Assembly (NCBI RefSeq): GCF_028598555.1
Contig: NZ_JAQRFN010000019.1
Location: forward strand, 1 to 64,000
DNA length: 64,000 nucleotides
From: Xenorhabdus anantnagensis
Lineage (GTDB): Bacteria > Pseudomonadota > Gammaproteobacteria > Enterobacterales > Enterobacteriaceae
Reading direction: 5' to 3'
Shown: piece after piece, positions 42,362 to 52,510 of the stretch
Layout of the letters: each line of letters opens with the position of its first letter
Position numbering within the stretch: position 1 is the first letter of the stretch
Notes under the pieces: generated by a model
Database searches by the model: none
Seen by the model: only the letters and a program-made list of their open reading frames with translations
What the model was told of the DNA's origin: nothing
Position numbers and translations under genes: made by a program

Positions 42362-43786
42362 TTACCTGCGCTCACGATTGGGTGCTTCCAGCTGATAAAA
42401 ACGCGCATCGGTGCTGTCCGGCACCTGTTTTTGCGGATGCATGTTGATGCGCTGGGTATCCCGCTCAATAATGGTCAGGATGGCATTACGGGACAGGGCC
42501 TGTTTCAGCTGCATTTCATTCTTCAGGGCATTGATTTCCCTGTCCAGCGCGGCAATCCGGCGTTCCCCTTCAGCCAGCGCTTCTGACTGTGCCGCTGCAT
42601 TGGGTTCAGACATGCCGGTGATAAGCATCCGCCGCATCAGTAACGCCGTTTCGACTGTTTCCGCCATCGCCAGCTCCCCCGCTAAACGTCCCGTCAGGGC
42701 AGCTTTGTCCGGGTCTCGCTGCAACGCCTGAATGACACCTTTGGTTACCGTCAGACTGCCGGTTTTCAGTTTCGCCAGATTGACCATCGTCGGTTTTTCC
42801 GTACCGCTGACCAGCTTGACCAGCTGCTCTGTATTGGTTTGGGTATGCGCTTCCAGCATCGGAGCAAAGCCCGTACCCGCCACGGTGGTGCCCGGTTGGT
42901 GTTTCTCGCCGCCACTGGTGCAGTCTGCCGCCTGAGCACAGGTACGGATGACCCGGTCACCCAGCACACTGACCACCGCGTCGGCTGCCTCACGGGCATG
43001 GCTGAATTTACGGCAGGCACTGCCCTCACATTTCACGGAGTTGACCGATGCCTGACTCAGTACCGGCATCTGATTCATCATATTAAAACCGGCACTGGCC
43101 AAATCCCGGGTCGGGCGAATGGCATTCTGCCCCTTACCGCCCTGCCGCTGGCCGCCAATCCACGGATGTCCGCCGGCACCGGTTGCTTTGCTGCCGGCGT
43201 TATTGACACGCACTGCATCCCCATCCCCGCCGTTAACCAGACTTTTGTATTCCTGCAAGGCCGCTGACTGAGTCCATTTATTATTCTGCGCAAAATCCAT
43301 CATTTTATTGGCCATCGCCTGACAGTTGAACTGGGCCTTGTCGAACGCCACATTCGCCTGCAACACGCCGTTAGTCAGCATGTCGTACAATCCTGGGTTG
43401 GCCCGCTGGATAATCATCGCCGGCAGGCTGGCCACAGCCCCGGTGGCCCCCTGAATCACATCACTCATCAGGTTCTTGAACCCGGCCGTGATCCCATTCA
43501 ACTGATTGCTGACGGTCGCTTTCAGGTCGAAATTGCCGCACATTAAATCCGAACGCCAGCCCAGCTCTAATCCACCGAGAGTGGTGGAACCACTGCGACT
43601 GGCCGGTTCAGATATCACCGAACCGCCCCCTAAGGTATAGAACAGCGTATCAGACACCGCACCGCTGGCGTCTGCCCCATAGCCCAGTGCACTGCGGTTC
43701 ACCTGCGGTAAGGTCAGGGACAAGCCGGTGGCATTGGCCTGTACAGACACGATGACTATCAGCCATAACGCATTTATTTTCCTCAT
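42362..43786 (-). CDS. PFGI-1-class conjugation protein of TIGR03755 type
   Basis: This 474-residue exported protein has a signal peptide (LWLIVIVSVQANA). It fits the PFL_4711/TIGR03755 family: LSLTLPQVNRSALGYGADAS, YTLGGGSVISEPASR, LELGWRSDLMCGNFDLKATV, and FNCQAMANKMMDFAQ. The family is required for type IV secretion in ICEHin1056/PFGI-1 elements, though its exact role is not known. Position between the TIGR03756-type and traG-like genes is canonical. Confidence 0.88.
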   Translation of the reverse strand: MRKINALWLIVIVSVQANATGLSLTLPQVNRSALGYGADASGAVSDTLFYTLGGGSVISEPASRSGSTTLGGLELGWRSDLMCGNFDLKATVSNQLNGITAGFKNLMSDVIQGATGAVASLPAMIIQRANPGLYDMLTNGVLQANVAFDKAQFNCQAMANKMMDFAQNNKWTQSAALQEYKSLVNGGDGDAVRVNNAGSKATGAGGHPWIGGQRQGGKGQNAIRPTRDLASAGFNMMNQMPVLSQASVNSVKCEGSACRKFSHAREAADAVVSVLGDRVIRTCAQAADCTSGGEKHQPGTTVAGTGFAPMLEAHTQTNTEQLVKLVSGTEKPTMVNLAKLKTGSLTVTKGVIQALQRDPDKAALTGRLAGELAMAETVETALLMRRMLITGMSEPNAAAQSEALAEGERRIAALDREINALKNEMQLKQALSRNAILTIIERDTQRINMHPQKQVPDSTDARFYQLEAPNRERR

Positions 43787-43800
43787 TATTCATCCCTTGT

Positions 43801-44769
43801 TCAGATATCCGTACTGCTGAGAAAACGCTGTCCACGCCGCTGGCAGCAACTGTAGGGCTGCCACAGGGCATACGCCTGATTGCCATCAATTGCTGCTGTG
43901 TGTTCCCCGTCCGGAAACACGGCGCAGGACTGACTTAACGTCGGTGATAACCGCTGCCATTGATGATTTTTGCTGCCGGTGTTTTCGGTGACTGATTCTG
44001 GCGGCCAGTAGCCATCGGTGCGGGTGCCTTTCAGGGTCTGATAAACATGGGGTTGCCCGACACGGGTAATGATATCTGCGACCCGTTGCGCCACCACGAC
44101 TGACGCCTTGTCATCATCCGTCTGATTAATAAACCCTGAGCGCGGATAAATATTGCCCCATACAGTGCCGGCCATCTGACTGCCCAGCTCCCGCTGACCG
44201 GGCATCAGGGCTTCCGGGTAGAACGATTCCGGTAACCCGGAGCGCCACGCCACCGAATCCAGTGTGCTGAGAAAATAAGGCACCAACGGGGTGGCGGCAC
44301 TGCGACACGAATAGCCGGGAATTTGCCCGCCTATCAGGTTAGTTGCCGGATGTCCGATGGCATCGGCATAGCTGAAACGCAGACTGGTACGCCGTTGCCC
44401 GGCAATCTGGACATTGTGGTTACCCCCACCGGCATTCAGGTAGGATAACGCCCCGGTCACGGTATTTTCCACGCCACCGGCGAGTTGACTAACCTGCGCC
44501 ATTTCCGTCCACGGATTACCCCCAGAGGCGTGATAGGTAGACACCACCGCTTCAGGGAGATAATGGGTCACCTTCACCGAGGTTTTCACCGTACAACCGT
44601 GCAGGCCACAGAGCAGCCAGTAACAGAGGCCACTGACCCGCCACTGAATGCAGGAGGGCGAAAGACTGCCGGCGATAATCTGGGCGGTGTTAATTGAAGC
44701 CTGTGTCACCGGCGAAAATGCCGCTATCAGGGTAATGAGCGCAGGAAAAGTTACACGTTGAAGACTCAT
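43801..44769 (-). CDS. PFGI-1-class conjugation protein of TIGR03756 type (TraU-like)
   Basis: This 322-residue exported protein has a cleavable signal (ALITLIAAFSPVTQA). Typical segments are IIAGSLSPSCIQWRVSGLCY, WLLCGLHGCTVKTSVKVTHY and LPEAVVSTYHASGGNPWTEM, with many cysteines likely disulfide-bonded in the periplasm. It matches TraU-like proteins of this transfer class. Its start overlaps the stop of the TIGR03757-type gene. Confidence 0.88.
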   Translation of the reverse strand: MSLQRVTFPALITLIAAFSPVTQASINTAQIIAGSLSPSCIQWRVSGLCYWLLCGLHGCTVKTSVKVTHYLPEAVVSTYHASGGNPWTEMAQVSQLAGGVENTVTGALSYLNAGGGNHNVQIAGQRRTSLRFSYADAIGHPATNLIGGQIPGYSCRSAATPLVPYFLSTLDSVAWRSGLPESFYPEALMPGQRELGSQMAGTVWGNIYPRSGFINQTDDDKASVVVAQRVADIITRVGQPHVYQTLKGTRTDGYWPPESVTENTGSKNHQWQRLSPTLSQSCAVFPDGEHTAAIDGNQAYALWQPYSCCQRRGQRFLSSTDI

Positions 44770-45158
44770 GGCTGATGTTGCTCCCTGAGTGCGCGGGCTT
44801 TTTCCACATCTGCCGTACCGTATACCACCTCCCGATCATCAAAGACCACCGCCGGATACTTCTGCACACCGGATTGCCATGCCTGTACCACGGCACGGTA
44901 AGCCTTGATGAGTTGTTGTTCCTGCTGGCGCCATTGCGGTGATTGCAATATTGCCTGCGCTTGCTTTGTGGCTTGCCGGGGATCGACAGAGAGTTGATCG
45001 AAGACTTGTCTTTGCTGTTGCTCAGCACTATCCAGCCAGACGATATGACTGTCCGGTGTCAGATTCACCGGCGGATGCTGACGGTCAGTATACACCACCG
45101 TGCCCGCACTCCCTGCTCCACTCCATCCCAGCAAAAACACTAAATACAGCTTTTTCAT
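44766..45158 (-). CDS. PFGI-1-class conjugation protein of TIGR03757 type
   Basis: This 130-residue exported protein has a signal peptide (LYLVFLLGWSGAGSAG) and the family features TVVYTDRQHPPV, AQAILQSPQWRQQEQQLIKA and KYPAVVFDDREVVYGTADVE, resembling a TrbC/TraW-like thioredoxin-type domain. It is normally downstream of the TraC-like ATPase. Here about 8.9 kb of type VI cargo separates the two. Confidence 0.85.
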   Translation of the reverse strand: MKKLYLVFLLGWSGAGSAGTVVYTDRQHPPVNLTPDSHIVWLDSAEQQQRQVFDQLSVDPRQATKQAQAILQSPQWRQQEQQLIKAYRAVVQAWQSGVQKYPAVVFDDREVVYGTADVEKARALREQHQP

Positions 45159-45505
45159 CCTCTCCGCCCCGGTTGCAAACCCTCAGACCAGCGTGAAGCA
45201 AGCCACGGTAAAAGTCAGCCCGTAACTGATTTTCCGAAAATGAAAATTAACGCCCCGATTCATTGAGGCATTTCCGACAAGCCAAGGTAATAACGGCCCG
45301 GCTTAACCGGATGACAAAATTTGTTATGAACTTAATGAAAAATATGCCGATAAAACAATCAGCCCATCCTCATAATGAGCAAAAAAGGCAGGCATACCGA
45401 ATGGGCTTTGCCTGTCCCTTTTCTGTCCGGATATCGGGAGGCATAAGTCAGCGAAAACCGGAAGGAGAACAACAAAAAGCCCATGACAATAAGGAAAATG
45501 ACACC
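45159..45505. other. Junction between conjugation genes and type VI cargo
   Basis: About 350 bases hold no confident gene. The vgrG frame stays open leftward to 45263, but this part has no VgrG similarity. A 14-base sequence cgaaaatgaaaatt (45235-45248) also occurs at 20251-20264. The divergent promoters for vgrG and for the TIGR03757-type gene should lie here. Confidence 0.5.
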
Positions 45506-47578
45506 ATGTCAATGAAAAAACACCTGACAAAGTTGCAGCAGGGACAATCCCTGTTGGAAAAAGGTCAACAGGCAGCAGGCCTGCTGGGGGGTAGCGGTGC
45601 CGCCGGCCTGATGAAGAAAGGGGGTCTGACGACATCCGGCGGTTTTGCCGGTCCGCCCGGCGGTGGTCAGGGTCTGGCACAGCAGGCGGCAGTCGGACAC
45701 AATGCCGCCACCAAAGCCCTGCAAAAAGCCAGCCAGTTGCTGAGTGGTGACGACTCTCCCAGTGGCCTGCAATTTACCCTGACGGCCGGCGGTCTGGCAC
45801 CGGAGACCTTTGTCGTCACGGATTTTACCCTGAACGAACATTTTTCCCAGCCGTTCCAGCTGGAAGTCGGACTGGCGAGTGCTGACCCGGCCATCGACTT
45901 TCCGGCCGTACTTGACCGCGCTGCTACCCTGACTATCACACAGGATGGGGTTGAAAGCCGGAGTATCACCGGTATCGTTGCCGGCTTTGAACAGGGCAAC
46001 ACCGGGTTGCACCAGACCACCTACCAGATGAGTATTCGCCCGGACCTGTGGCGCACCACCCTGCGTCAGAATTCGCGTATTTTCCAGCAACTGAACATTG
46101 CGGCCATTATCACCACGATTCTGAAAGAGCACGGTATCCGTGATGTCGTCTTCAGCCTGCGCCATACCCACCCGGAACGGGAATTTTGTGTGCAATATCA
46201 GGAAAGTGACTTTGCATTCCTGCAACGCCTGACCGCAGAAGAAGGTATCTTCTACTTTTTTGAATGCGGCAACGGGCGCAATACGCTGGTGTTTGCCGAT
46301 GATGCCGGCTCTGTGCCGCCGGGCATTGTCCTGCCCTACCAGCCGGGTGACACCAGTACGCTGGGCGAGCCGGCAGTGAGCCACCTGACACACCGGGCAC
46401 AGGTCCGCCCGGCTCAGGTGCAGCTCAAAGACTACACCTTCAAAAATCCGGCCTGGCCGGCCGAATTCAGCCAGCAGATGAAGGAAGACACGCTCCAGCA
46501 ATTGTATTACGAACATTACGACTATCCGGGCCGTTTTAAGGATGAGGCACACGGTAAGGATTTTACCCGCTACCGTCTGGAGGGACTTCGCAACAATGCC
46601 GTGACAGGGCAAGGCCGTGGTCATGCGATTGCCATTCAGCCGGGACGGTTATTCACCCTGTACAACCATCCGCGTGAAGACCTGAACCAGTCCTGGCAGG
46701 TGGTGAGCGCCAGTCATGCCGGCAGCCAGCCCCAGGCACTCGAAACCGCCAACAGTGGTACGGGGACGACCCTGAACAGCCAGTTCCACTTTATCCGCCA
46801 TAACCAGCACTGGCGTCCGGCACCGTTGCCAAAACCGGTGATTGACGGCCCACAAATTGCCAAAGTCGTGTGACCTGCGGGAGAAGAAATCTTCTGTGAC
46901 CAGTATGGGCGCGTGCGTCTGCAATTTCCGTGGGATCGGTACGGCAAGAGTGATGACCAGAGTTCCTGCTGGATACGGGTCACCCAGCCGTGGGCCGGTC
47001 AGGGCTGGGGGATGCTCGCTATCCCGCGTATCGGGCAGGAAGTCGTGGTGGATTTTCTGCATGGCGACCCGGATCAGCCCATCGTCACCGGTCGCACCTA
47101 CCATGCCAGCAATATCCCGCCGGGCGGGCTGCCGGGCAGCAAAACCCAGATGGCCTTCCGCTCCAAAACCCACAAAGGCGAAGGTTACAACGAACTGTTG
47201 TTTGAAGATGCCAAAGGCAGTGAAAAACTGTCACTGCACGCACAGAAAGACATGGATACCACCGTCCTGAATGACCGCAGTACCCGCGTAATGCACGACC
47301 ATACCGAAAGTGTCGGCCACAATCAGGCTATCAGCGTACGGGCTGACCGGCATAAAGAAGTGGTCGGTATGGAAGTGAGCAGCATCGGGACACGGCAGGT
47401 CACCGTAGAAAAAACCAGCGTCCTCAGCGTCAAAGGACAAATTACTATTCAGTCTACCGAAAACGGTATCACCCTCGGCAACACCAAAGGGAGTATCGCG
47501 ATTGATGCCGAGGGCAATATCCATATTATCGGTAAGACCGTCATTGTGAACGGACAAGAGGTTATCACCCTGAACTGA
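45506..47578 (+). pseudogene. vgrG: VgrG interrupted by an in-frame UGA
   Basis: From the ATG at 45506 (aaggaaaatgacacc upstream) the frame encodes an N-terminal Gly/Ala-rich extension of about 95 residues, then a normal VgrG gp27-like region (LQFTLTAGGLAPETFVVTDF, ESDFAFLQRLTAEEGIFYFF). A TGA at 46871-46873 (codon 456) interrupts it exactly where relatives read VVGPAGEEIF. The same frame continues intact to 47578 with the gp5 region ([38 protein letters not shown]) and tail. A single G-to-T change explains it. The following base is C, a leaky context for UGA, so some readthrough is possible. Confidence 0.88.
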
Positions 47579-47668
47579 GTCCGGGCATGACACCTGCTCA
47601 GCCGTATTTTTACGGCGGGCTGAATATCGCTGAATATCAATGATGTAAAAAGAGTGAAAAGGAAAATC

Positions 47669-48088
47669 ATGAGCAAACAACCCTACCAGATGAACGAAGG
47701 TACCCTGACCCTGCCTGCCGGCTGGCGTGATGAATCGATGCACGTGTTTGTGCTGCCGGATGACAGCGGCGTCAATCTGGTGATTAACCGCACCCCGGTG
47801 CCGGCAGGCACGGACAGCGATGCGTATTATGAACAGACACTGGCCCAGTTTGTCACCCACCTGCCGGGGTATCAGGAGCATCAGCGACTGCAAATGGAAC
47901 TCAGCGGTGACACGGCGTGGCGGCTGGATTACCAGTGGCAAAGCCCGGAAGGGGAAATGCACCAGACGGTGGTGCTGCAAATCCGGGGCAGCCAGTTACT
48001 GGCATTTAACCTGACCTCGCCACAACCGATGAACAGCGGACAGCGGACAGCCTTACTGGCTGTGGTGAGCAGTTTTCAGGCGGCATAA
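47669..48088 (+). CDS. EagR-type chaperone (DUF1795/DcrB family)
   Basis: This 139-residue protein starts at the ATG with aaggaaaatc upstream. It has the DUF1795 pattern: YQMNEGTLTLPAGWRDESMH, VFVLPDDSGVNLVINRTPVP and VLQIRGSQLLAFNLTSPQP. EagR chaperones bind the N-terminal membrane helices of PAAR-Rhs effectors and keep them soluble before loading on VgrG. The Rhs gene directly downstream has such helices, which supports the call. Confidence 0.9.
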   Translation: MSKQPYQMNEGTLTLPAGWRDESMHVFVLPDDSGVNLVINRTPVPAGTDSDAYYEQTLAQFVTHLPGYQEHQRLQMELSGDTAWRLDYQWQSPEGEMHQTVVLQIRGSQLLAFNLTSPQPMNSGQRTALLAVVSSFQAA

Positions 48089-48100
48089 GGAGAGGCTGAT

Positions 48101-51100
48101 ATGGGATTAGGTGATGAAATTATTACCCGGATTGCCCGGGTCGGGGCGACCCATGCCCGGCCGCCCCTGCCACCCGGTGGTGGGGCCAGAGGGCCGGCCG
48201 CCGCACGCCAGGGCGACCCCATCCAGCATAAGAGTTTCTTTGGTGCCCTGATGGGCGCGGTGGCCGGTGCCCTGATTGGTGCCGCGATTTTCGGGGCGGT
48301 GGGGTTACTGGTTGCCGGCACCGGCGGGCTGGGGGCGACGCTGATTGTGGCCGCCGCCGGCAGCGGGTTAACCTACCTGGCCAGCGATGCCATTGCGGCC
48401 GCCAGCTCGGCTGTGACAAACTTTATCGACAGCTTCGGCTCACCGGACGGGGTGTTGAGCAGTGGTTCCGGTAACGTCCTCATTGAAGGAAAACCCGCAG
48501 CGCGGGCCACCATCGATATGGCGGCATGCAGCAAACACCCGGCACCGCCCCTGATAGCACAGGGCAGTGAATCCGTGTTTATCAACGGTCAGCTGGCGGC
48601 GCGGGTCGGCGACAAACTGGTCTGTGGAGCGGCCATCAAAGCGGGGGCGAGTAAAGTCTTTATCGGCTCCGGGCAGGGGACTTACCTCGAGATTGAAGAA
48701 GAATTCTCCGGCTGGCAGCGGGCGTTACTGGTGGCGGTGGAATTTCTGGTGCCGCCGACACGCGGGCTGCTCAAAGGGGTCGGCAAACTGCTGACCAAAA
48801 CCGGCCGGCAGGCGGTGCTGGCCGGCGCAAAGCTGGGGGCCAAAAAAGCCGGTCATGCCCTGAAGGGCAGGCTGATTTGTGCCAAGGCCGCGTTTAAAGC
48901 CAATAAAGGGGTGAAGCGTTTCACTCAGGCCACCAAAAAATTCTTCACAGGTGACCCGATAGACGTGACCACCGGCAACCTGTTTGACCAGCGCACCGAA
49001 TTTGAACTGGGCCAGACAATACCCCTGACCTTTACCCGCAGTTGGTCACCGGGAAGGCAGGGCCTGCTTGGCGAAAACTGGCTGGACAACTTCTCCGAAG
49101 CCGTTATCGTGACTGGTGACCGGGTAGAAGTCCTGACACTGGAAGGGGCCTCCCTGCATTTCGCCCTGCCCCACAGCGTTGACCACAGTATCAACCCCGA
49201 GCACCCGGAGTTTACCCTGAGCCGGCAAAAACAGGGGTTCGTCCTGAGCGAGCGCAATCATCCGGTTCGCAGATATTTCACCCGGTTAGCACTCACAGAA
49301 GAAAATACGGTACAACGCTGGTTACTTACGGAACACCGTGATCCCAATGATAATGCCGTGCGTTTTCACTATAACGACATCCATCAACTGGAAAAAGTCA
49401 CTCACAGCGACGGTCCGGCGCTGGTATTGCTGTACCGTGATGATGGTCTGCTGGCCGACATTCGCCGCATAGACAATGGTCTCAGTGACGTGTTGGTGCG
49501 CTATGACTATCACGACAATGGCCGGCTGGCGGAAGCGGACAGTACCCAGCAATTTCACCTGTTCTATGAATACAATGCACAGGGGCTGATTAGCCGCTGG
49601 TCGGATGGCGACCAGACTACCGTCGATTATACCTATGATACGCAAGGCCGTTGCATCCACAGTGTCGGCAGCGGAGGCTATTACCCCGTCCGGCTGGACT
49701 ATGAAGCCGGTATTACCCGTTCCACCACGCCACAAGGGCATACCACTACCTGGCATTATAACGCCGGACAGCAGGTCACGCAGGTCGAAACCCCGTGCGG
49801 TCACGTTACCCGGTATGAATACGATGACTGGGGCAACCTGCAACGGCAGATCCTGCCGGAAGGACAGGTTCTGCAACTGGATTATCTGGCGGATACCGGA
49901 CTGGTTACCGCATTTACCGATACCGGCGGTGCAGTGTGGCAGTATCACTACGATGAGGATGACCGCCTTATCAGCATGACCGATCCGCTGGGGCGGGTCT
50001 GGTGGCAGCAATACGATGATAAGGGCCAGGCTGAATGTTTTATTGCCCCGGACGGCAGCAAAACCACCCTGACCCGCAATGCGTTCGGGCTGGTGACGAA
50101 GGCCGAAGATGACGAAGGCAACCAGCGAAGCCGGGAATACGATGACCATCAGCGGCTGACCCGGCTGTTTGATGAGGAAAACCGCAGTTTACGGCTCGGT
50201 TACGACAGCCATGACCGCTTACAGCGGCTGTCATCAGGCGGCGGAGCCTTATGGCTGTGGCAATATGACCACCATCACCGTGTTGCCTTAAGTGACCGCC
50301 CCAACAACAGTCTGGAGCGCTTCCGCCATGACCGCCATGGTAACCTGACCCGGTGGACAGATGCCCGTGACGTGGAATGGCAGATTGAATACGGCCCGTT
50401 TGACCTGCCTGTCGGACGTGTCGACGGAGAAGGTCATCGCTGGCAGTACCGTTATGACCCGGACAGCCTGCAATTACGGGAAGTGATTAATCCGCAAGGA
50501 GAAAGCTATTGTTATCAGCTGGATGCCGACGGACGGGTGATCACGGAGACTGATTACGCCGGCACCCAGTGGCATTATGCCTATGACGGTAATGGCAACT
50601 GCACGGAAAAACGGGATGCGCTGAATAATGTCACCCGCTATGACTATGATACCGGCGGGCAGATGACCGCGATGCACACGCCGGAAGGCAGTACCACTTA
50701 CGCTTACGATATACTGGGTCGTCTGCTTGAGGTGACGGCACCAGACGCTGAACCGCTGACCTTTGAATACGATGACAAAGGCCGCCTGGTCAGAGAAGTT
50801 CAGCCTTATGGTGAAATCCGGCGTGAGTATCCCGACAGTGCCACAACAGAACGAACCCTTCACCTGCCCGATGGCCGGCGCTGGAAAGCCGGTATGCAGG
50901 TCAATAAGGTGGGTGAGCTTAACCTGCTCAGTCTCAATGGTGAACATCAGCTCACGCTCGCCCGGGATGAAGACGGGCACGAATGGCACCGCCAGTCAGA
51001 CAAGGGTTTTATCCTGCGTCAGGAACACTCATTGATGGGGCAACTGACGGCGCAGCGGGCCGGACGCAATACCGAGTTTTTTGCTGCCCATGAAGTGGCG

Positions 51101-52510
51101 GATATCCCCCAGCCGACACTGGCGGGACTGGACCGGGAATATCGTTACGATGCGGCACTGAATCTGGTGGCTGCCAATGATGAACGGCAATGGCTGCGCT
51201 ATGTGGTCAACGGCAACGGTCAGGTGACTTCGGTCAGTGACGGCGACCAGCTGCGGGAGCATTATCAGTATGATGCCTGCGGTTACCCCGCCCGTCGTTT
51301 TGACGGTCGTCACGATATTGATAACGAGCGGCTTTACCAGAAAGGGCACCGGCTACGACAAGCAGGTCAGCATCTGTTTGAATACGATGATGCGGGTCGC
51401 ATGACCGCCATGCAGTTGTGGCAGGAAGGTCATCGCCCACAACTGACCAAGTTCCGCTGGAACAGCCAGAACCAGCTGATTGGGGTGCAGACGCCGGGCG
51501 GCCAGCACTGGGATTATCGCTATGACGCCTTCGGGCGGCGCACCGAGAAAGCGTGTGAACGGTCGGGCGAGCGCACAACGTATCTGTGGGACGGCGATGT
51601 GCCGGCCGAAATTCGGGAGTACCGGCATCACCGGCTGTACAGCATCCGGCATCTGGTGTTCGATGGCTGGCAGTTACTGGCGCAGCAAATCCAGTTCTTC
51701 ACCCCCAACCCGGAAAACCGCAGTGAACTGATGGCGGGGGAAGTGCAAACACAATATGCTGTATGTGCGCCGACAGGAGAACCCTTGGCACTGTTTGACC
51801 CGCAAGGCCACCGTGTCTGGCGGCAGCCACAACAGAGCCTGTATGGGATGCGCCTGAAAGCCGCAGGGGAAAATGCACTGTACGATCCCGGTCAGCAGTT
51901 TGCCGGCCAGTGGTTCGATGAGGAAAGCGGTTTAGTCTATAATAGACATAGATATTTCTCACCTGTGGCCAGTGTATACCTAACGTCAGATCCGCTGGGA
52001 ATTCAGGGTGGTGAAAATTTATATGCGTATGTTGAAAATCCACTTTCTTGGATTGATCCGCTCGGGTTAGCTGGATGTTCGACCAAATTGGGTAAGAATA
52101 TGATGGAGGATATGGGGTTACCACGTTCAACTAAATGGAGTGGTTATCAAGCTCATCATGTTATTCCCAAACAATACGCTAGTCATCCCGCCTTGAAAAA
52201 AATCAAGTATGATATCGACAATGCAGCAAATGGAATTTTTTTAAGGGAAGTGGATAAGGGTGTGAGTACAATGGCAAGGCATCAAGGTAACCATAATGGT
52301 TACTCTAAAGCGATTAGAAATGCACTAGACAAAATAGATCTAAATCAGTCTGTTGCGGAGATATCGAAACAGGTTGCTGATATACAAAACTTGGCTAAAA
52401 AAGGAATGATGAATGGAACACCGATCAGAGCTAAGGATATTTGGAAAGGAAAATCTAAGATAGGTAATCAAATAGCTTTAGACATGTGGAATAAAATTTT
52501 AGGAGTATAA
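48101..52510 (+). CDS. Rhs-family type VI effector, PAAR-fused, C-terminal AHH nuclease toxin
   Basis: The protein has 1469 residues. A prePAAR motif (AARQGDPIQH near 35-44) and two Ala/Gly-rich membrane segments precede the PAAR domain (GSPDGVLSSGSGNVLIEGKP). A long array of YD repeats builds the Rhs cage, ending with NLYAYVENPLSWIDPLGLAG near 1305-1325. The last 145 residues form the toxin, with YQAHHVIPKQYASHP and MARHQGNHNGYSKAIRNAL, the AHH-type HNH nuclease signature. GC falls sharply in the tip, indicating toxin exchange. EagR lies upstream and an immunity candidate overlaps the stop. Confidence 0.93.
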   Translation: MGLGDEIITRIARVGATHARPPLPPGGGARGPAAARQGDPIQHKSFFGALMGAVAGALIGAAIFGAVGLLVAGTGGLGATLIVAAAGSGLTYLASDAIAAASSAVTNFIDSFGSPDGVLSSGSGNVLIEGKPAARATIDMAACSKHPAPPLIAQGSESVFINGQLAARVGDKLVCGAAIKAGASKVFIGSGQGTYLEIEEEFSGWQRALLVAVEFLVPPTRGLLKGVGKLLTKTGRQAVLAGAKLGAKKAGHALKGRLICAKAAFKANKGVKRFTQATKKFFTGDPIDVTTGNLFDQRTEFELGQTIPLTFTRSWSPGRQGLLGENWLDNFSEAVIVTGDRVEVLTLEGASLHFALPHSVDHSINPEHPEFTLSRQKQGFVLSERNHPVRRYFTRLALTEENTVQRWLLTEHRDPNDNAVRFHYNDIHQLEKVTHSDGPALVLLYRDDGLLADIRRIDNGLSDVLVRYDYHDNGRLAEADSTQQFHLFYEYNAQGLISRWSDGDQTTVDYTYDTQGRCIHSVGSGGYYPVRLDYEAGITRSTTPQGHTTTWHYNAGQQVTQVETPCGHVTRYEYDDWGNLQRQILPEGQVLQLDYLADTGLVTAFTDTGGAVWQYHYDEDDRLISMTDPLGRVWWQQYDDKGQAECFIAPDGSKTTLTRNAFGLVTKAEDDEGNQRSREYDDHQRLTRLFDEENRSLRLGYDSHDRLQRLSSGGGALWLWQYDHHHRVALSDRPNNSLERFRHDRHGNLTRWTDARDVEWQIEYGPFDLPVGRVDGEGHRWQYRYDPDSLQLREVINPQGESYCYQLDADGRVITETDYAGTQWHYAYDGNGNCTEKRDALNNVTRYDYDTGGQMTAMHTPEGSTTYAYDILGRLLEVTAPDAEPLTFEYDDKGRLVREVQPYGEIRREYPDSATTERTLHLPDGRRWKAGMQVNKVGELNLLSLNGEHQLTLARDEDGHEWHRQSDKGFILRQEHSLMGQLTAQRAGRNTEFFAAHEVADIPQPTLAGLDREYRYDAALNLVAANDERQWLRYVVNGNGQVTSVSDGDQLREHYQYDACGYPARRFDGRHDIDNERLYQKGHRLRQAGQHLFEYDDAGRMTAMQLWQEGHRPQLTKFRWNSQNQLIGVQTPGGQHWDYRYDAFGRRTEKACERSGERTTYLWDGDVPAEIREYRHHRLYSIRHLVFDGWQLLAQQIQFFTPNPENRSELMAGEVQTQYAVCAPTGEPLALFDPQGHRVWRQPQQSLYGMRLKAAGENALYDPGQQFAGQWFDEESGLVYNRHRYFSPVASVYLTSDPLGIQGGENLYAYVENPLSWIDPLGLAGCSTKLGKNMMEDMGLPRSTKWSGYQAHHVIPKQYASHPALKKIKYDIDNAANGIFLREVDKGVSTMARHQGNHNGYSKAIRNALDKIDLNQSVAEISKQVADIQNLAKKGMMNGTPIRAKDIWKGKSKIGNQIALDMWNKILGV

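Noticed and set aside
45509-46624. Minus-strand frame of 371 codons inside vgrG
   Set aside because: It is antisense to clear VgrG coding sequence and has no domain features.
46865-46880. Selenocysteine insertion at the VgrG UGA
   Set aside because: The family has Gly here, not Cys or Sec, and I see no convincing hairpin directly after the codon that resembles a bacterial SECIS.
49322-50149. Minus-strand frame of 275 codons inside rhs
   Set aside because: It is antisense to the high-GC Rhs repeat region, where long shadow frames are expected.
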